64,000 bases of DNA from Conchocele bisecta (taxonomy: Eukaryota > Mollusca > Bivalvia > Lucinida > Thyasiridae), in assembly GCA_029237695.1 (NCBI GenBank), contig CM055266.1, positions 120,704,569 through 120,768,568 of the forward strand, given 5' to 3'. Made by a program: the position numbers and the translations under genes. The notes beneath the pieces are model-generated. The model was not told the origin of the DNA, did no database searches, and worked only from the letters and a program-made list of their open reading frames with translations. Of this stretch, positions 43,909 through 56,207 are shown piece by piece (the first letter of the stretch is position 1; every line of letters starts with the position of its first letter).

Positions 43909-44011
43909 TTATGGTAAAAATGGAAATTAAAAAATAAACAGCAGACGACAAAATTTATTCTGCAGTGTACGGGTTAATGTGGATTACAACTCACTATCAG
44001 TTACATACATG

Positions 44012-44364
44012 TATAATTCCAGCACAAAAATATTTACACAATTCCCTAACATTTGATTGGCCCGTAGCAAGTCTCTGTCCAAAATGTATATCCCAGTAAA
44101 CTCCCACGCCGAACTACTTTCCGTAACCGTGAGGCGCAGTTAAAATAATTCTTAAGAAAACGGAAAATTTTCTTGATGAATTTATTTCAAGTGATGGAAT
44201 TATAAGGAATGAATGGCCTTTTTGTTGAATTTATCGGGGATATAAACTTGTAAAAGTCGCGGGAATACTGGACGAGGCCTTCCGGCCTTCGTCCAGTATT
44301 CCCACAACTTTTCCAAGTTTATACCCCGATAAATTCCACAAAAAGGCCATTCATTCCTATAATG
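44012..44364. mobile_element. Composite foldback MITE, copy 3
   Basis: Same two modules as 6836-7195, from TATAATTCCAGCACAAAA to GGCCATTCATTCCTATAAT, with one small deletion in the first module. Confidence 0.7.
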
Positions 44365-44575
44365 ACGACACAACAAGGGAGCTTATTCCAGAGCCAAGCA
44401 AACATTGTTTCACATGTATTGTGTGTTGCCTGTATGGGCCAGTGGTTGACAAAGGGGGAAGGAAGTACGACCGTTGTTACAAGCATAAACCAATATGAGG
44501 CTGCACAATCGTACCATCTAGGGCTATATTGTTGTGCAGTCACTATTGAATATCAAACCATGTGTGTCTAGATGG

Positions 44576-44903
44576 CAGTCTCCCCGAAAGTCGTCAGTCC
44601 ATCGGACATTTGCGTTAAAATTGCCGCCGGTCCGACGGTAAACCGGAAGTCGCCGGACCGAATGTCCGACTATTAAAAAAATAATTCAATGAAATCATCG
44701 TATGCATTTCTGGTGCTAGCTAGCTTTTCTTATATGACTGATATACATGTACTTAACAAAAACTCTTAAATATCACACAAAATCTATTTTATTTTCATAA
44801 ATGTTTTTTTTTTCGGTCTGGTAAATTTTTGTCCGGTCTGGTAAAAATTTCAAGTTTACCAGACCGAATGTCCCATAGAATGTTGGCAGTTTCGTGGAGA
44901 CTG
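44576..44903. mobile_element. Inverted-repeat element with CAGTCTCC ends
   Basis: It starts CAGTCTCCCCGAAAG and ends TTTCGTGGAGACTG. It contains GGTCCGACGGTAAACCGG and two GGTCTGGTAAA phrases with their complement. The ends resemble hAT-type MITEs; I could not see a convincing target duplication. Confidence 0.45.
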
Positions 44904-45774
44904 ATGAAAATATAGCCTGATCTGGTCTTTAAAAGTCGTAATTCATGTTTTAGGCCCCCTATGTGATAGCAAGGGGGTCGGTCATATTTGGTTGCTCTTG
45001 AGGTTCTGTGTACGTCCACACGTACGTCTATCCATCTATGTACATTTATGTCAAAAAGTTTGTATTTTTCTCCAGTTAAGAGTCCAGTATGCCACGGGGG
45101 CATATACATGTTTTACAAACATAATGTCTAGTTTATTGGCCGTCTGTTAATGTAATAGCTGATTTTCACAGTCAGATGTCCATCTGTTCTATATCTTATT
45201 GTAACAAATGTTAAACCCCATTGAGTCGGTGATTACGGTTCATATTAATTAAGGAATAAAACCATGGGCTGTTGCGTTTACTGGCGTGCAGAATACATTT
45301 GGTCCGTTTAAAGTCCGTCGCAAACTTCAAACAGACCAAATTTATTGTTCACCACAGTAAACACAACAGCCCATGGTTTTATAACTTATATTTACACTAC
45401 ATTTTCTGATAGTTACAAAAATGTAAATAACCAAATATGGCGTTAAAATTAACAATAATCTTGTTCAGGGTTCGTACAGATTTTAAAAGTACTTGAATTT
45501 TCGAGTAATAAATGAAAAGTACTTATTTTCTGAAAATTAGCTTGAAAAGTGCTTGAATTGAATGTTAGTACTTGAAAAGTGCTTAAAAAATTGCCTTCGT
45601 GCTTAAAAAGTACTTGAATTTTAATAGAAAAAACAAAAAGTTAATCGCTTATTCGGCTATTTCGATGTCGATGTGGCCCTTGCATGAAAATATGGGCTGG
45701 CTTTCTTGTAATCGGCAGTTCGATCGATGTGCCCATGTACATTGCCTCTGTAAGAGTTAGTCTGCATGCCCCAT
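44904..45774. repeat. Gene-free stretch with a hairpin MITE and AAGTACTTGAA repeats
   Basis: 45,256-45,382 is a foldback with arms ATAAAACCATGGGCTGTTG. 45,476-45,620 contains CAGGGTTCGTACAGATTTT followed by six or more AAGTGCTTGAA/AAGTACTTGAA phrases. The minus-strand frame 44,795-45,109 lies over repeat sequence and is not supported as a gene. Confidence 0.5.
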
Positions 45775-46068
45775 TATATCCCCAAAAGTAAGATTAGCGC
45801 TAATCCTATTAATTTTAGGGGATGGGATAAATGATGCTGGTGTGGCGAGGGCCTGGCACCAGATCAGGTTGTTCTAATTTCAGGACTGAATATATATTTT
45901 GATTGTAAATATTGAGTTCTGAAGTTGGGATTTACCCCCCTTGGACAGGTGGATACGGGACACGACCCCGTTGACCCGTCTGCGTGTAGACTCCCTGAGG
46001 CTTGTACCTCTATGTCAGAAAAGCGGACGTTAAACCCTATTCACTCACTCACTCACTCACTCGATGTT
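45775..46068 (+). mobile_element. SINE, ACTC-tailed subfamily, 5'-truncated
   Basis: It matches 58,770-59,047 closely: CTGGTGTGGCGAGGGCCTGG, ACAGGTGGATACGGGACACG, GTCAGAAAAGCGGACGTTAA, then an (ACTC)n tail. It lacks the 5' third present in the 58.6-kb copy. The open frame 45,925-46,308 is this SINE plus flank and not a gene. Confidence 0.65.
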
Positions 46069-46573
46069 CGATGGGTCGAGTGTAAATTGTGGAGCGCTGA
46101 TCAGCATTGGAAACTGCATGTTCAACTATGCGTGGTATCGGCAAACCCGCTGCGTATCGGCAAAACCGTGCGCGGTTCTGGTTTTAAACTGGTCCAATAT
46201 GCAGAGATGCTATTCTTTTTTTGGTCCGAAATAATTTGGTGCGAAACGTCCTTGGGGCGAAACGTTCTTGGTGCGACATGTATGCTATCTACTACCTTCA
46301 GGCTTTAGTATAGACCTTCAAAATAAAAAAATAAAAAAAGGATTTTCTGTCAAATGTTACAGTTCTGAAGTTTATTAATGGTGCCTGAAAACGGCCAGAA
46401 TCAATCTTAGAGGATCTAAATCCTCAGAGCTTCGGGGGCCGCATACCCCCGGCCATTTACATTTGCATTTTATTTTCAGGATTTTTTGCAATGTCCCAAA
46501 TGCATCTCTGAATATGAGCCTTGTTCTGAATGGTTAATGGCGACGTGCGTGAACGCTACACTGCGTTTTCACA
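46069..46573. other. No gene seen
   Basis: A short internal repeat of GGTGCGAAACGTCCTTGG type (46,228-46,280) is the only structure noted. Confidence 0.35.
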
Positions 46574-46741
46574 ATGGGGAAAAATGTATTCAACCGTATC
46601 TGGATAAGCCGCTTTAAGTGGGTTAAAGAAGCGCCCGATAGGCACAAAGCCTATTGTACTGTATGTCAGAAAGAAATTGATATTGTGCTTGAAAACAGCG
46701 ATAACCAATCAACAACATCATGCAACGTCCCGTGTGTCTAA
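46574..46741 (+). pseudogene. Fragment of a BED/TTF-type zinc-finger transposase or host relative
   Basis: The short frame (ATG to TAA, 55 residues) reads MGKNVFNRIWISRFKWV, then KEAPDRHKAYCTVCQKEIDI. A W(L/V)xx....HKAYCTVC-type segment with the pair CxxC is the first half of the DNA-binding zinc finger found at the N-terminus of many hAT-type transposases and their domesticated relatives. The expected downstream His pair is missing, and no catalytic core follows. It is most likely a broken transposon remnant; a first exon of a gene is less likely because no donor site in a good position was noticed. Confidence 0.5.
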
Positions 46742-46998
46742 TGTATTGTAATGGGGATGTAAACACAATACGTCGTATGGGCGTTTACATTATGAATTTA
46801 TAGAAGGTGTAAATATAGCTTTAATTATATATAACTACAGAAAATGGCTCTGAATTCTTCTATGCCAGTATAACTTACAGATCTGTACATTATGTGCTTT
46901 TATATGTTCAAATCTGCATGACGTACACCCATGGCACTATATAAACCTGTCATTATCGTCTGACTGTTGCATAGGTCAATGATTTGTGACTTGTTAAT
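46742..46998. other. No gene seen
   Basis: AT-rich sequence with a short AATACGTCGTATGGGCG phrase; no feature supported. Confidence 0.3.
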
Positions 46999-47275
46999 GT
47001 CCCTATACGAGACACGCCATGTGATTTTGTACGTAAGAACATGTGCGATTTGTCATGAAATATATTTTATACAGAAACGGTGATATTTTTTGTCAATGAC
47101 GTCGAAAGATGACAACATTTTCATAGCAAATGCAGAATACAATTTTGCATTTGCTATGAAAATTTTGTCATCTTTCATCATTTACAGAAAATATTGCAAA
47201 TTTTGAAAACATTTTTCATGAGATATCGCACATGTACTTGGGTACAAAATCTCATGTAACGTGTGTCCTTGTCTG
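46999..47275. mobile_element. Foldback MITE with ~50-bp arms
   Basis: The left arm GTGATTTTGTACGTAAGAAC pairs imperfectly with the right-arm AAGTACATGTGCGATATCTC region. The central part, CATAGCAAATGCAGAATACA, pairs with its mirror. Ends are GTCCCTATACGAGACACG and CGTGTGTCCTTGTCTGG. Confidence 0.55.
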
Positions 47276-47380
47276 GGGAAATACACAATGGAATTATACA
47301 TTATATGTGATGCTGCTCATTGCTATGCGTTCTCTGTCGTGACAAATGGCCGCTCACTCAGTTGATCACCTGTGCATACC

Positions 47381-47688
47381 CAGTAGCCTATGTCACCAAC
47401 ATTGCAAAGTATACTTTTCTAGCAAAGTATACTTTGAGGGAGAAATTTTCAATTTTACGATAAATTTATTAATTTTTATTATACTGAATTTATTACATTA
47501 TCACAGCCATTTTGGCTGTGATAATGTAATACATTCAGTATAATAATTCTGCAAACTTGTAATCATCAAATATATGCAGTCGTTAGTTCTATACGAAATA
47601 ATGCATTTCAGGAAAAATAAATGATTACTCCTCAAAGTATACTTTGCTTGAAAAGTCTACTTTGCAATGTTGGTGAAATAGGCTACTG
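47381..47688. mobile_element. CAAAGTATACTTT palindromic MITE, copy 2 (most complete)
   Basis: Ends CAGTAGCCTATGTCACCAAC and GTTGGTGAAATAGGCTACTG. A central palindrome, TTATTATACTGAATTTATTA ... TAATA, surrounds GCCATTTTGGC. This copy gives the intact form of the site that the Polinton entered. Confidence 0.7.
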
Positions 47689-48024
47689 ATCAGCTAGCAC
47701 TAGACTTTGTCAATGGTAGCATATTACGCCACTCTAATTTGACAAACTGTTGACCCTCGTAATGGCCCTTGTATGCACACAAGATTTTCTTTGGGAAATG
47801 AAAAGTTAATCCTTTGAATGCTGCAAATGAAAATTATTGTCTGCTGTTGTTTCATATTTTATCTTCTTTGTCATGGATAGCTGGTTAGGAGAAAGTGATA
47901 GGTAAATTTAATGATCGGGTTCATGTTTGCTGAAACCCAATATCTCTTGTTTGGCTCTCAGGTACGGTACCTGTTTGGCTTTTTTTGCGGGCGGTTGGTT
48001 GGGAGCATGCATAGTATGTAAATT

Positions 48025-48397
48025 CAGCGCTCCAAATAAGTTTTGTATCTAAAGAGTATTATACCCCCATATTTCAAATTCAATGTGTATTTTACTTTTA
48101 CAAATGTATTATTGATTTTCTTCCTTTAATATTAAATAGGAACAAAATTAATGATAAAATAAAACAAATTTAAAAATTCATTTATTTGAGCTGCAAAAAG
48201 CAAACACTGTTTGCTTTTTTAAGGTCAACTAAGTAAAAGTTCAACTTTCTTACAGTATTTTCACTGCTCAATTTGAAAATCAATGCGTATTTTCGCAGTT
48301 CTGTGAGTATTTTGTACTCCCACTGTTGTTAATCAATGTGTATTCTGCTAAAATAAGTGCTTAAAATATGCCAATACGCACCTTATCTGGAGCTCTG
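48025..48397. mobile_element. CAG(G/A/C)GCTCCAG MITE, copy 4
   Basis: It begins CAGCGCTCCAAATAAG, ends GCACCTTATCTGGAGCTCTG, and is flanked by TAAATT on both sides (48,019-48,024 and 48,398-48,403). The interior differs from copies 1 and 3, so only the ends are conserved. Confidence 0.68.
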
Positions 48398-48403
48398 TAA
48401 ATT

Positions 48404-48770
48404 TAACGACTGGGTTCATTCATACTTGAATCCAGATATCCCTGGTTTGGCTCTCGGGTACATTCTTGGTTTTCTTGTTATTGAGAGTTGAATCTGAATG
48501 CCAATTATAGAAGTAGTAAGATTACTACTAATCCCATTACTTTTAGGGAGTGGGGCTATGTAATTCTGGTGTGGTGAGGACCTACCACCAGATTATGTTA
48601 TTTTAATTTCAGCAGTGATTTTATATATTTTTCTGTAAATATTCCGTTCTGATGTTGGGATTTTCTCCTATCCATACTGGAGAAATATGTTTAAACCCTA
48701 TTAACCCAGCCTTAAATTACCTTAGCTGTTGACAGGCCATTACACGCCAATAATTAAATAATTATTAAAT
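48404..48770 (+). mobile_element. SINE copy, decayed
   Basis: It has the family blocks TTTGGCTCTCGGGTACATTC, TTCTGGTGTGGTGAGGACCT and ACCTTAGCTGTTGACAGGCC, ending in an AAT-rich tail. Confidence 0.6.
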
Positions 48771-49919
48771 TGTCTTCTTTCTCAATAAAAACATATTTTG
48801 GCAGGCCAATGGAAACGATTCTACAGCGCTGCAATACTACGTTTTTGTCGCGCCTGCTTTAATAGCAGAAGGCGCGACAATAGTCGCCGCTTTTTCCGTT
48901 GTCCGCGTCGTCCGAAATGTCAAAACTTTTGTACAAGCCTCATCATCATACTATAACTTTAATATTACTTTACGGATTGCTTCACTTTGGACACTTGATA
49001 CATGTAAGCATTTGGAACACACTAATGCCGCCATTCACATGACCGTGACCTTTTTTACCTTCAAATTTTTGCTGAAACACTTAGACATTTTTTTGCGTCG
49101 AAAAGTTTGTACAAGCTTCTTCATCATGGGATAACTTTGATATTACTTGATCGATTGCCACAATAGTTGGACACTTGATACATGTGAGCATTTGGAACAC
49201 ACTCATGCTGCCATTAACATGACCTTGATCTTTTTCACCTTCATATTTTTGCGGAAACACTTAGCATTAACATGACCTTGACCATTTTGACCTTCACTTA
49301 TGTCAAAAAGTTTCTTCAACCGTGACCCTTTTCGTATTTTAAACATGCACTTCTCCATTGTTTTTGTGATGCTTACTTGCCCATGATCATGTTACGGTCA
49401 AATTCCTCGGCAGGCACGACACCGCTTCCGTGGCGGAATTCTTGTTGTTGATAAAAATTGAAATTATGTTTTTGTTGATAAAAATGGAAATTAAAAAAAA
49501 AGCAACAGACAAGATATTTAATTCAGCATTGTACGGGTTAACTACAGTGTTGTTTTCACTTCATAGTTTACTGGTGTTGCACTACTGGGTGCATATAGTC
49601 AATGCATAGTTTATCAATATTATTAATTTGTTATGAAACCTCATCATGAAATGATATTGGGTTATATAAATGTTTGTTTATTTGTCTTTCTGTTAAATCA
49701 TCAATGTTTCACTGTGCAATATCTGTAATTGTTCCTATGGGCCAGTTTTTATTCTCAGTCTAACTTTCCTTGACATATCAATATTATATTTCAGGTATAA
49801 TTTAAGAATTGTTGACTTGTGTGCTGTTAGTAATGAGCAAAACATGTGCTTAACGCTTTGAACCCCATAGATCATAAAGCCAACACTGTAGATCCACACT
49901 ACGACACGTGGGTGGTAGG
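48771..49919. repeat. CGCGCCTGCT repeat family copy and MITE fragments
   Basis: 48,846-49,445 runs from a foldback CGCGCCTGCTTTAATAGCAG to GCTTCCGTGGCGGAATTCTTG. It holds two ~190-bp repeats containing GACACTTGATACATGTNAGC and TTTGGAACACACT. Flanks (AAAAACATATTTTGGCAG before; AAAAATTGAAATTATG, CAACAGACAAG after) are piggyBac-like MITE remnants, so this too is nested. 49,550-49,919 shows nothing. Confidence 0.5.
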
Positions 49920-50302
49920 TGGGAGCACGCGATGGGTAATTGAACGATCGGGGTTCATCCTTACCGGAATCCCGACTGGAGACCTGGTTTGGCCCTCACA
50001 TACGTCTTTGGAACTTTGTATGTGACAGTTGAATCTGGTTATACCCCTTATGTGAGTATTACGATATTCGTAATCCTATTTTAGGGGAAGGGGCCAAGTG
50101 ACTTTGGTGTGGTATGGACCTGGCACCAGGTCAGGTTATTCTAATTTCAGGGCTGAATATATTTGTTCTTGATGTAAATATTCCGTTCTGATTTTCCCCC
50201 CACTGCAGCAGGTTAAAATGGGATCAAACCCGTTTGCCCGGCCTTACATGACCTTAGCTGTTGATAGGCCGTTAAACACTAATAAACAAACAAACAAACA
50301 CA
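49920..50302 (+). mobile_element. SINE copy, near full length
   Basis: Blocks TGGTTTGGCCCTCACATACG, GACCTGGCACCAGGTCAGGT, TGACCTTAGCTGTTGATAGG and an (AAAC)n tail. It is directly followed by a foldback (50,308-50,378). Confidence 0.65.
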
Positions 50303-51668
50303 CTACGACACATTGAAGATCTGGATGAGACGGCTCGTAACGAGCCGTCTCATCCGGATCTTCAGTGTGTGTCGTTATCATTTATAGTCTGAAACACCGC
50401 TTTCCTAGTTAATGGACATTAATGCGAAACAGATACACTGTGGTGAAAGGATTCTTTTTGTGTGCCAGCAGAGAATTGTTTGAGAAACTGTTACCTTTAC
50501 ACATGGATTGTTGTTGTTGTTGTCTTCTACTGGTACATTTACATAGTTTCCATCCACAGAATGTTTGGACACTATGATATTGCCCCTGGACCGGATGGGC
50601 TTTCCTGTGTCGACATGTCACATTTCTTATTAGGGGATAATCTTGTTTAGTTTTTCGAATTAGAGCCGGGGATTGGTTGGGAGAATCCGAAGAGTAATTT
50701 AACACTGAGATTCATCCTTATCGGAACTCCAATATCCGTGTCTTCTCCCTCAGGTACCTCTTTGGCTTTCTTGTATGTGAAAGTTGAATCTGGTATATAT
50801 GCCCATTATAAGAGTAGTAGGATTAATACTATTACTTTTAAGGGCTGGGTGAGGATCTGGCACCAGATCAGGATGTTCTAATTTCAGGAATATAGTAAAA
50901 ATGTTAAATTCAGTGGTATATAAAGTTATTCAGGGAATGTAATAAGATGAGAGGTATAATAACACTGTGCACTATTATTGTATATTGGAGAGAATAGTTC
51001 ATGTAGTTTATGCCACATGACATGCAAAACAAGGTGTCTGTCTCTCGTAGTATATGTACCTGAACAATTTGTTGAGATTTGTTTGTTGTCAATGAAATGT
51101 ATACTTTATTTACTGTTGTAATACAGCATATAAGATAATAAAACTTGGCATTTGCAGCCAAACCCTAGTATCAGACAGAATGTCTCTTGAATACATGCTA
51201 GTATTGTAAGGTTAATAATAACCAGGGCCCGGTTGGTCAAAGTTTCTGTTAGCTGAACAGACTGTTAAATCCTTAGCATTGCTGCAGATCATCATAAGCA
51301 TGTAATTGTTTTATCTCTATATGACCATAGCTGTTGCTGGGACATTAAACCCATGCACTGTCACCACTGGTCACTACGACATAATTTTATGAGCTTCATT
51401 CCTCCTTGACCTAATTTTTCCGCAGCACTTCATGTCGTGTTCAATGCTAAGTCTTTGTGTTTCAATATTTACGAAAACCCGGCCTTTGTCTCGTTTCTTG
51501 TTCACTTTGTGTTCTGTTTGTGTGGATAGTAGCAGTGCCAAGTTGTTACCATATACGCTGGATCAGTATAGTCCTTATGTGGCTGCCACTGGAGAAATGG
51601 GGCTTATGGTTTTTGTGACCAGTGTAGATCCAGATCAGCCGGTGCATCCGCACAGTCTGATCAGGATC
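50303..51668. repeat. Gene-free stretch with hairpin and SINE fragment
   Basis: Hairpin 50,308-50,378 (arms GAAGATCTGGATGAGACGGC). A SINE fragment spans about 50,665-50,888. A short repeat, AGTGTAGATCCAGATCAGCC, occurs at 51,621-51,640 and again near 53,990. Frames at 50,409-50,705 and 51,432-51,686 show no domain. Confidence 0.5.
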
Positions 51669-51913
51669 AGGGGGCCGTTTCATTAAACTTTGTACGACTA
51701 AAATGTTCGGAAGTGCAAAATTATGATAGTCTGTAAATGTCACATTAACAACGTTTTCTTGTAAACAAGTATTGGATTTACATTTATTGAGCATAGGCTG
51801 CATGTGCAGCCTATGCTCAATAAATGTAAATCCATCAATTGAAATCTCCAGATGATCCTAACTTTGCACTTACAAACATTTTAGTCGTAATAAGTTTAGT
51901 AAAACGGGCCCCT
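51669..51913. mobile_element. CCGTTTCACTAAACTTTG palindromic MITE, copy 5
   Basis: Complete, from GGGGCCGTTTCATTAAACTT to its complement ending GGGCCCCTG; centre TGAGCATAGGCTGCATGTGC. Confidence 0.7.
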
Positions 51914-51924
51914 GCTCTGTTCAC

Positions 51925-52368
51925 CATACCGATGGGTGGTGGTCGGGTGAACGAGACGGCGTAAATTAACGGTAGGGGTTCCTCCTTATAGGAATCACTA
52001 TTTGCCTGGTTTGGCCCTCAGGTACGTTTTGGCTCTTTTGTTACCTGGGAGTTGAATTGGGTTATTGCCCATTATAAAAGTAGTAAGATTATTACTGATC
52101 CTACTGCTTTTGGGAGGGGCCAAGTGATTCTGGTGTGCCGAGGACCTGGCATCAGATCAGGATTATTATGATTTCAGGGCTGAATATATAGTTTTATTGA
52201 AAATATTCAGTTCTGATTTTGGGATTTTCCCCCCATTTGATATGTACTTGAAAATGTACATGTACTTGTACAGGTAATATATGGGATTTAGTACTAATCC
52301 CATCGACCCGGCCTTAAATGACCTTAGCTGTTGATAGGCCGTTAAACCCCAACAAACAAACAAACAAA
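51925..52368 (+). mobile_element. SINE with CTGTTCAC target duplication
   Basis: The body is closely related to 13,640-14,081. CTGTTCAC occurs at 51,917-51,924 and 52,369-52,376. The tail is (CAAA)n. It sits immediately after the MITE at 51,669-51,913. Confidence 0.72.
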
Positions 52369-52376
52369 CTGTTCAC

Positions 52377-54116
52377 ACCATTCCATCAATGAAACACCCT
52401 TCTTGCTTCTCACCAGCAACATAGTTTGTTATTAGGCTACGGGAGTGTGCTATTTGATCACAAGCTACACTGGTTACAATGCACACAAACCCCATTTCTC
52501 CGGTCACAGCCATTTATATGTAATTCTGGTTGTGAACCTGCATATGTATGTTGTGTATACCTATATTATGTGGTGTTGTCTTGTGAAGGAAAATATATTA
52601 CATGTATTTACTAAACGGGACTCCTAGAAAATGTCGGTATTCATAAATCCTTTCAACCCTAAATAACTGCAATGGATTGTGCTATGTTAACTTTCCTATG
52701 ACTCTGATTAAGTGGAAACACATCATGTAATACACAAGGCCTCTGTTTAAACAATAAGTGATCGCAGTGAACAGGATATTTGCACAGACATGAGTGTAGT
52801 ACTTCCTGCTATTCAAACATGTACAATGGCTAAATGTAATCTTGTTTATTACACAACAGGTGAAGTATGGACTTTGACCCCATTACCCAGCCTATGCCTT
52901 AATAGCTGTTGTCACCATTAACTAGCAGTGAAAATATCAGCCAATCGAATTAGGAGAATATGTTTTATTTATCTCTGTAAATATGTCTTGAAATTTCATT
53001 AGAATTGAGTCCTCAGGACTCGATTCTAATGAAATTCCAAGACCTATTCATGATATTTACGGGGAGAAATACAAGAAAATATGTTGGGATTTTTGTCCGC
53101 AAGTTTTGAACTATTTATAGCCCACATGCAAAGAGTTAAATACATAAATATTACACCGCTACATGCTGACGGTTTGTTCGGAGCATGAGAAGGGTAAATT
53201 AACGATGGATTTCATCATTATGAGATCCGGATATCACTGGTTTGGCCCTCAGGTACATTTTTGGCTTTCTGGTACGCGAGAGTTGGATCCGGTTATACCC
53301 ATTATAAAAGTAGTAAGATTAGTAGTAATCGTATTACTTTTAGGTAGTGGGGCTATGTGACTCGGGGTCGGGTTATTTCTAATTTCAGGGCTGAATATAT
53401 ATGTTTTTTTTTGTAAATATTCAGTTCTGATTTTGGGATATATTCTCACAGCAGATGACATTATGGGATTTGTTACCGTTAACCCAGCCTAAAATGACAT
53501 TAATTGTTGATAGGTCGTGAAAGACCATTAAATAAATAAATACATAAATACACCTACATTGGATAGATTTGTACATTTAGTCATATTAACATTTTGAAAT
53601 CAAAATTTGAGTGCATGACTGGAATGTGTTAAAAGCATTTGCATGTTTAGGTGAATTCTACTGTGTAATTGCTGTACAATAGAAAACATGTAATGTTTAG
53701 AAAAGGCTTATTGCGTTTGTTGACAGTGTAGATCGAGATCAGCCTGTGTGTCTGTTCCCCGGCTCAATTATCATCAGGTTACATGTGGACATCACTAATT
53801 AGAAATCATACAGATAAAGACACAATTAGGCCCATTTTGTTATCTTGTGTCGCATATTGTGTTACCTTGTATCAGGATTGTTTATTGCACACTGGCCCTA
53901 GTAGTTCATTTGTGTTCATAAGTGTTCTAATGGTTATACATGTAACTATGTAGCTGTGACTGGAGAAACGGGGCTTATGGTTGCGACCAGTGCAGATCCA
54001 GTTCAGCCTGTGCATCCGCACAGAGCTGCACTTTTCGCCATTAAGTCGGTATAATACCTGTCATACTTCTGACAAACAGTATTATACAATTATTGCCTTT
54101 TTGTGAGGTCAATACG
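52377..54116. repeat. Gene-free stretch with hairpin and SINE copy
   Basis: Foldback 52,985-53,050 (arms GTCTTGAAATTTCATTAGAA, second copy of the one at 7551). SINE copy at about 53,170-53,545 with GGTTTGGCCCTCAGGTACAT and a (AAAT)n tail. No gene. Confidence 0.5.
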
Positions 54117-54127
54117 TGGTTTTATCG

Positions 54128-54446
54128 GTGGGTGGTGATCGGGCGAATGAGACGGCGTAAATTAACAGTATGGGTTCCTCCTTATAGGAATCACGATTTG
54201 CGGTTTGGCCTTCAGGTACGTTTTTATCTTTGGCTCTTTAGTTACCTGGGAGTTGAATTGCCCATTTTAAAAGTAGTAAAATGATTACTGATCCTACTAC
54301 TGTTGGGAGGGGCCAAGTGATTCTGGTGTGACGAGGACCTGGCATCAGATCAGGATTATTCTGATTTCAAGGCTGAATATATAGTTTTGTTATATGACCT
54401 TAGCTGTTGATAGGCCGTTAAACCCCAACAAACAAACAAACAAACA
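54128..54446 (+). mobile_element. SINE inserted in a foldback MITE, 11-bp duplication
   Basis: TGGTTTTATCG is repeated exactly at 54,117-54,127 and 54,447-54,457. The flanks (ACAATTATTG...GGTCAATACGTGG before and CCATGTATTGACC...CAATAATTGT after, about 54,086-54,510) form a hairpin MITE that the SINE entered near its centre. Confidence 0.75.
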
Positions 54447-54457
54447 TGGTTTTATCG

Positions 54458-55107
54458 ACTATAAAAGTCAATAAAACCATGTATTGACCGAAACAAAAGA
54501 CAATAATTGTTTTATTATAAATTCAGATATTTCCATGTACGCGATTTCAAAATTGTTTTTGTTTCTCTAGTCCCGATATGTTTTGAAATTGTCAAGTCGC
54601 CATGTTGGTTGGTAAGAATGCTGGTGGGTTGAAATTTGAAAGGTGATCAGTTGAAATGTTTCATACGTCACAAATCAGTTAGGCTTTTAGAAATTTTGTA
54701 CATTTATGAGCGGAAGCTCCGCCACTAGGTCAATATCACTATACGATATGCTTTTCTCAGGTCATTATCACTATTTATTTAAAATCATGTGTCCTGCATC
54801 TAGCCAATCGCGTGCATGGACATTTCTCAATTTATGATAAAGATCAGTCTACGGGAGTGTGGTAGTCAATGGAGAGTGAAGTTGACCATGAATTCTATAA
54901 GCCCCATTTCTCCGGTCATGGCCAGATATTTACAATGGGCGACAATTTGACCAAACCAGATGTGCAAGTTCGTCTGGGTCTTCACTGGTCACAGACAGTA
55001 AAGCTGGTTTTGTCAGATCATGACCAAGATTATTGTCAACATGTAATATACTGGTAACTCAATCTTGCTACAATCTGTTTGTTCAATGGAGATGTGAAGT
55101 CGTAGAC
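54458..55107. other. Gene-free stretch
   Basis: It contains the second arm of the split hairpin (to about 54,510) and otherwise no supported feature. Confidence 0.35.
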
Positions 55108-55348
55108 CTGGGGGCCGTTTCACTAAACTTTGTAGGACTAAAATGTTCGCAAGTACAAAATAGTCGGTAAATTTCGCATTAACAATGTTTTCTTGTAAAC
55201 AATTATTGGATTTACATTTATTGAGCATAGGCTGCATATGCAGCCTGCTCAATAAATGTAAATCCATTAATTGAAAGTTCCAGACGATCCTAAATTTGCA
55301 CTTACGAATATTTTAGTCTTACGAAGTTTAGTGAAACGGGCACCTGGG
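55108..55348. mobile_element. CCGTTTCACTAAACTTTG palindromic MITE, copy 6
   Basis: Complete family copy with centre TGAGCATAGGCTGCATATGC and ends GGGGGCCGTTTCACTAAAC and GTTTAGTGAAACGGGCACC. Confidence 0.7.
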
Positions 55349-55410
55349 ACTCATTTCACTATACTACTTACGACAAAATTGTTCGTATTGAGAACTATTA
55401 TTTTATTATT

Positions 55411-56207
55411 ACCGTAAAGATTCTAATAGATGCCCGGGCCTGGGTGGGCGTTTAATAAAGGCAAGTATTATTCAGCGAAGGGAAAATAATAAAAACATAC
55501 AATTTTCTACTATCTGAACAAAAACAAAATGAAGGGACGTTACTCTGAAACATCTGACCCGACTTGATTGTAGTGTCTGTCAGTTTATGGACATTTTGGA
55601 CCAAGACTTTTCGGCCCACTTTGGTCATTATGGTACACTCGGTAAAAATGTTTAAATACTTGTAATGTATATATCAATACAGCGTCGATCATTAACGCTG
55701 ATCAGATTTACGCATATGGACGTTTCGGACTGTCACCATTTCGGAAGTTTCAGTCCTTGGACGTTTCGGTCCGTATCAGTGTGATTAACAAGACATATTT
55801 ATTTTTGCTCATCTCCCAGGAAATATCGGCCAACAATCCAACGTGATGTCAATTTCACCCATATTATACGAGATGGGTTTGAGATGCTTTGAAAATGGCG
55901 TTTCCATAACCGTGTAAATTCTGATCGCCCTGTGTCCTTGAAAATAGCTACTGCCCATGAGGAATTTACTGTGACACCGGAAAAAGTTGAATTTCGCTGC
56001 CACTTTTGAAATTTTTGATTTTCAAGGAAATCAAAGAAAAGAAATCTAGTTGGACAATTGGCTCCAATTTTGTTTCAAGTTAGGTTATTAGAGGCAAACA
56101 TTTCGTGAAAATCAGCCAAAAAATATGTAATTTTCAGCGTAAAAAGTGTGTGGGGGGGGGGGGTGGGCGTCTATTAGAGCACGGGCGTCTATTAGAATAT
56201 TTACGGT
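55411..56207. mobile_element. Inverted-repeat element with ACCGTAAA ends (~800 bp)
   Basis: The left end ACCGTAAAGATTCTAATAGA pairs with the right end TCTATTAGAATATTTACGGT. Just inside, TGGGCGTTTAATAAAGG and GGGCGTCTATTAGAGC are also inverted. A 12-base G run occurs near 56,150. The minus-strand frame 55,809-56,003 has no recognised domain. Confidence 0.55.

Noticed and set aside
45925..46308. 127-codon + strand frame
   Set aside because: Its first part is the ACTC-tailed SINE consensus; the rest is flank.
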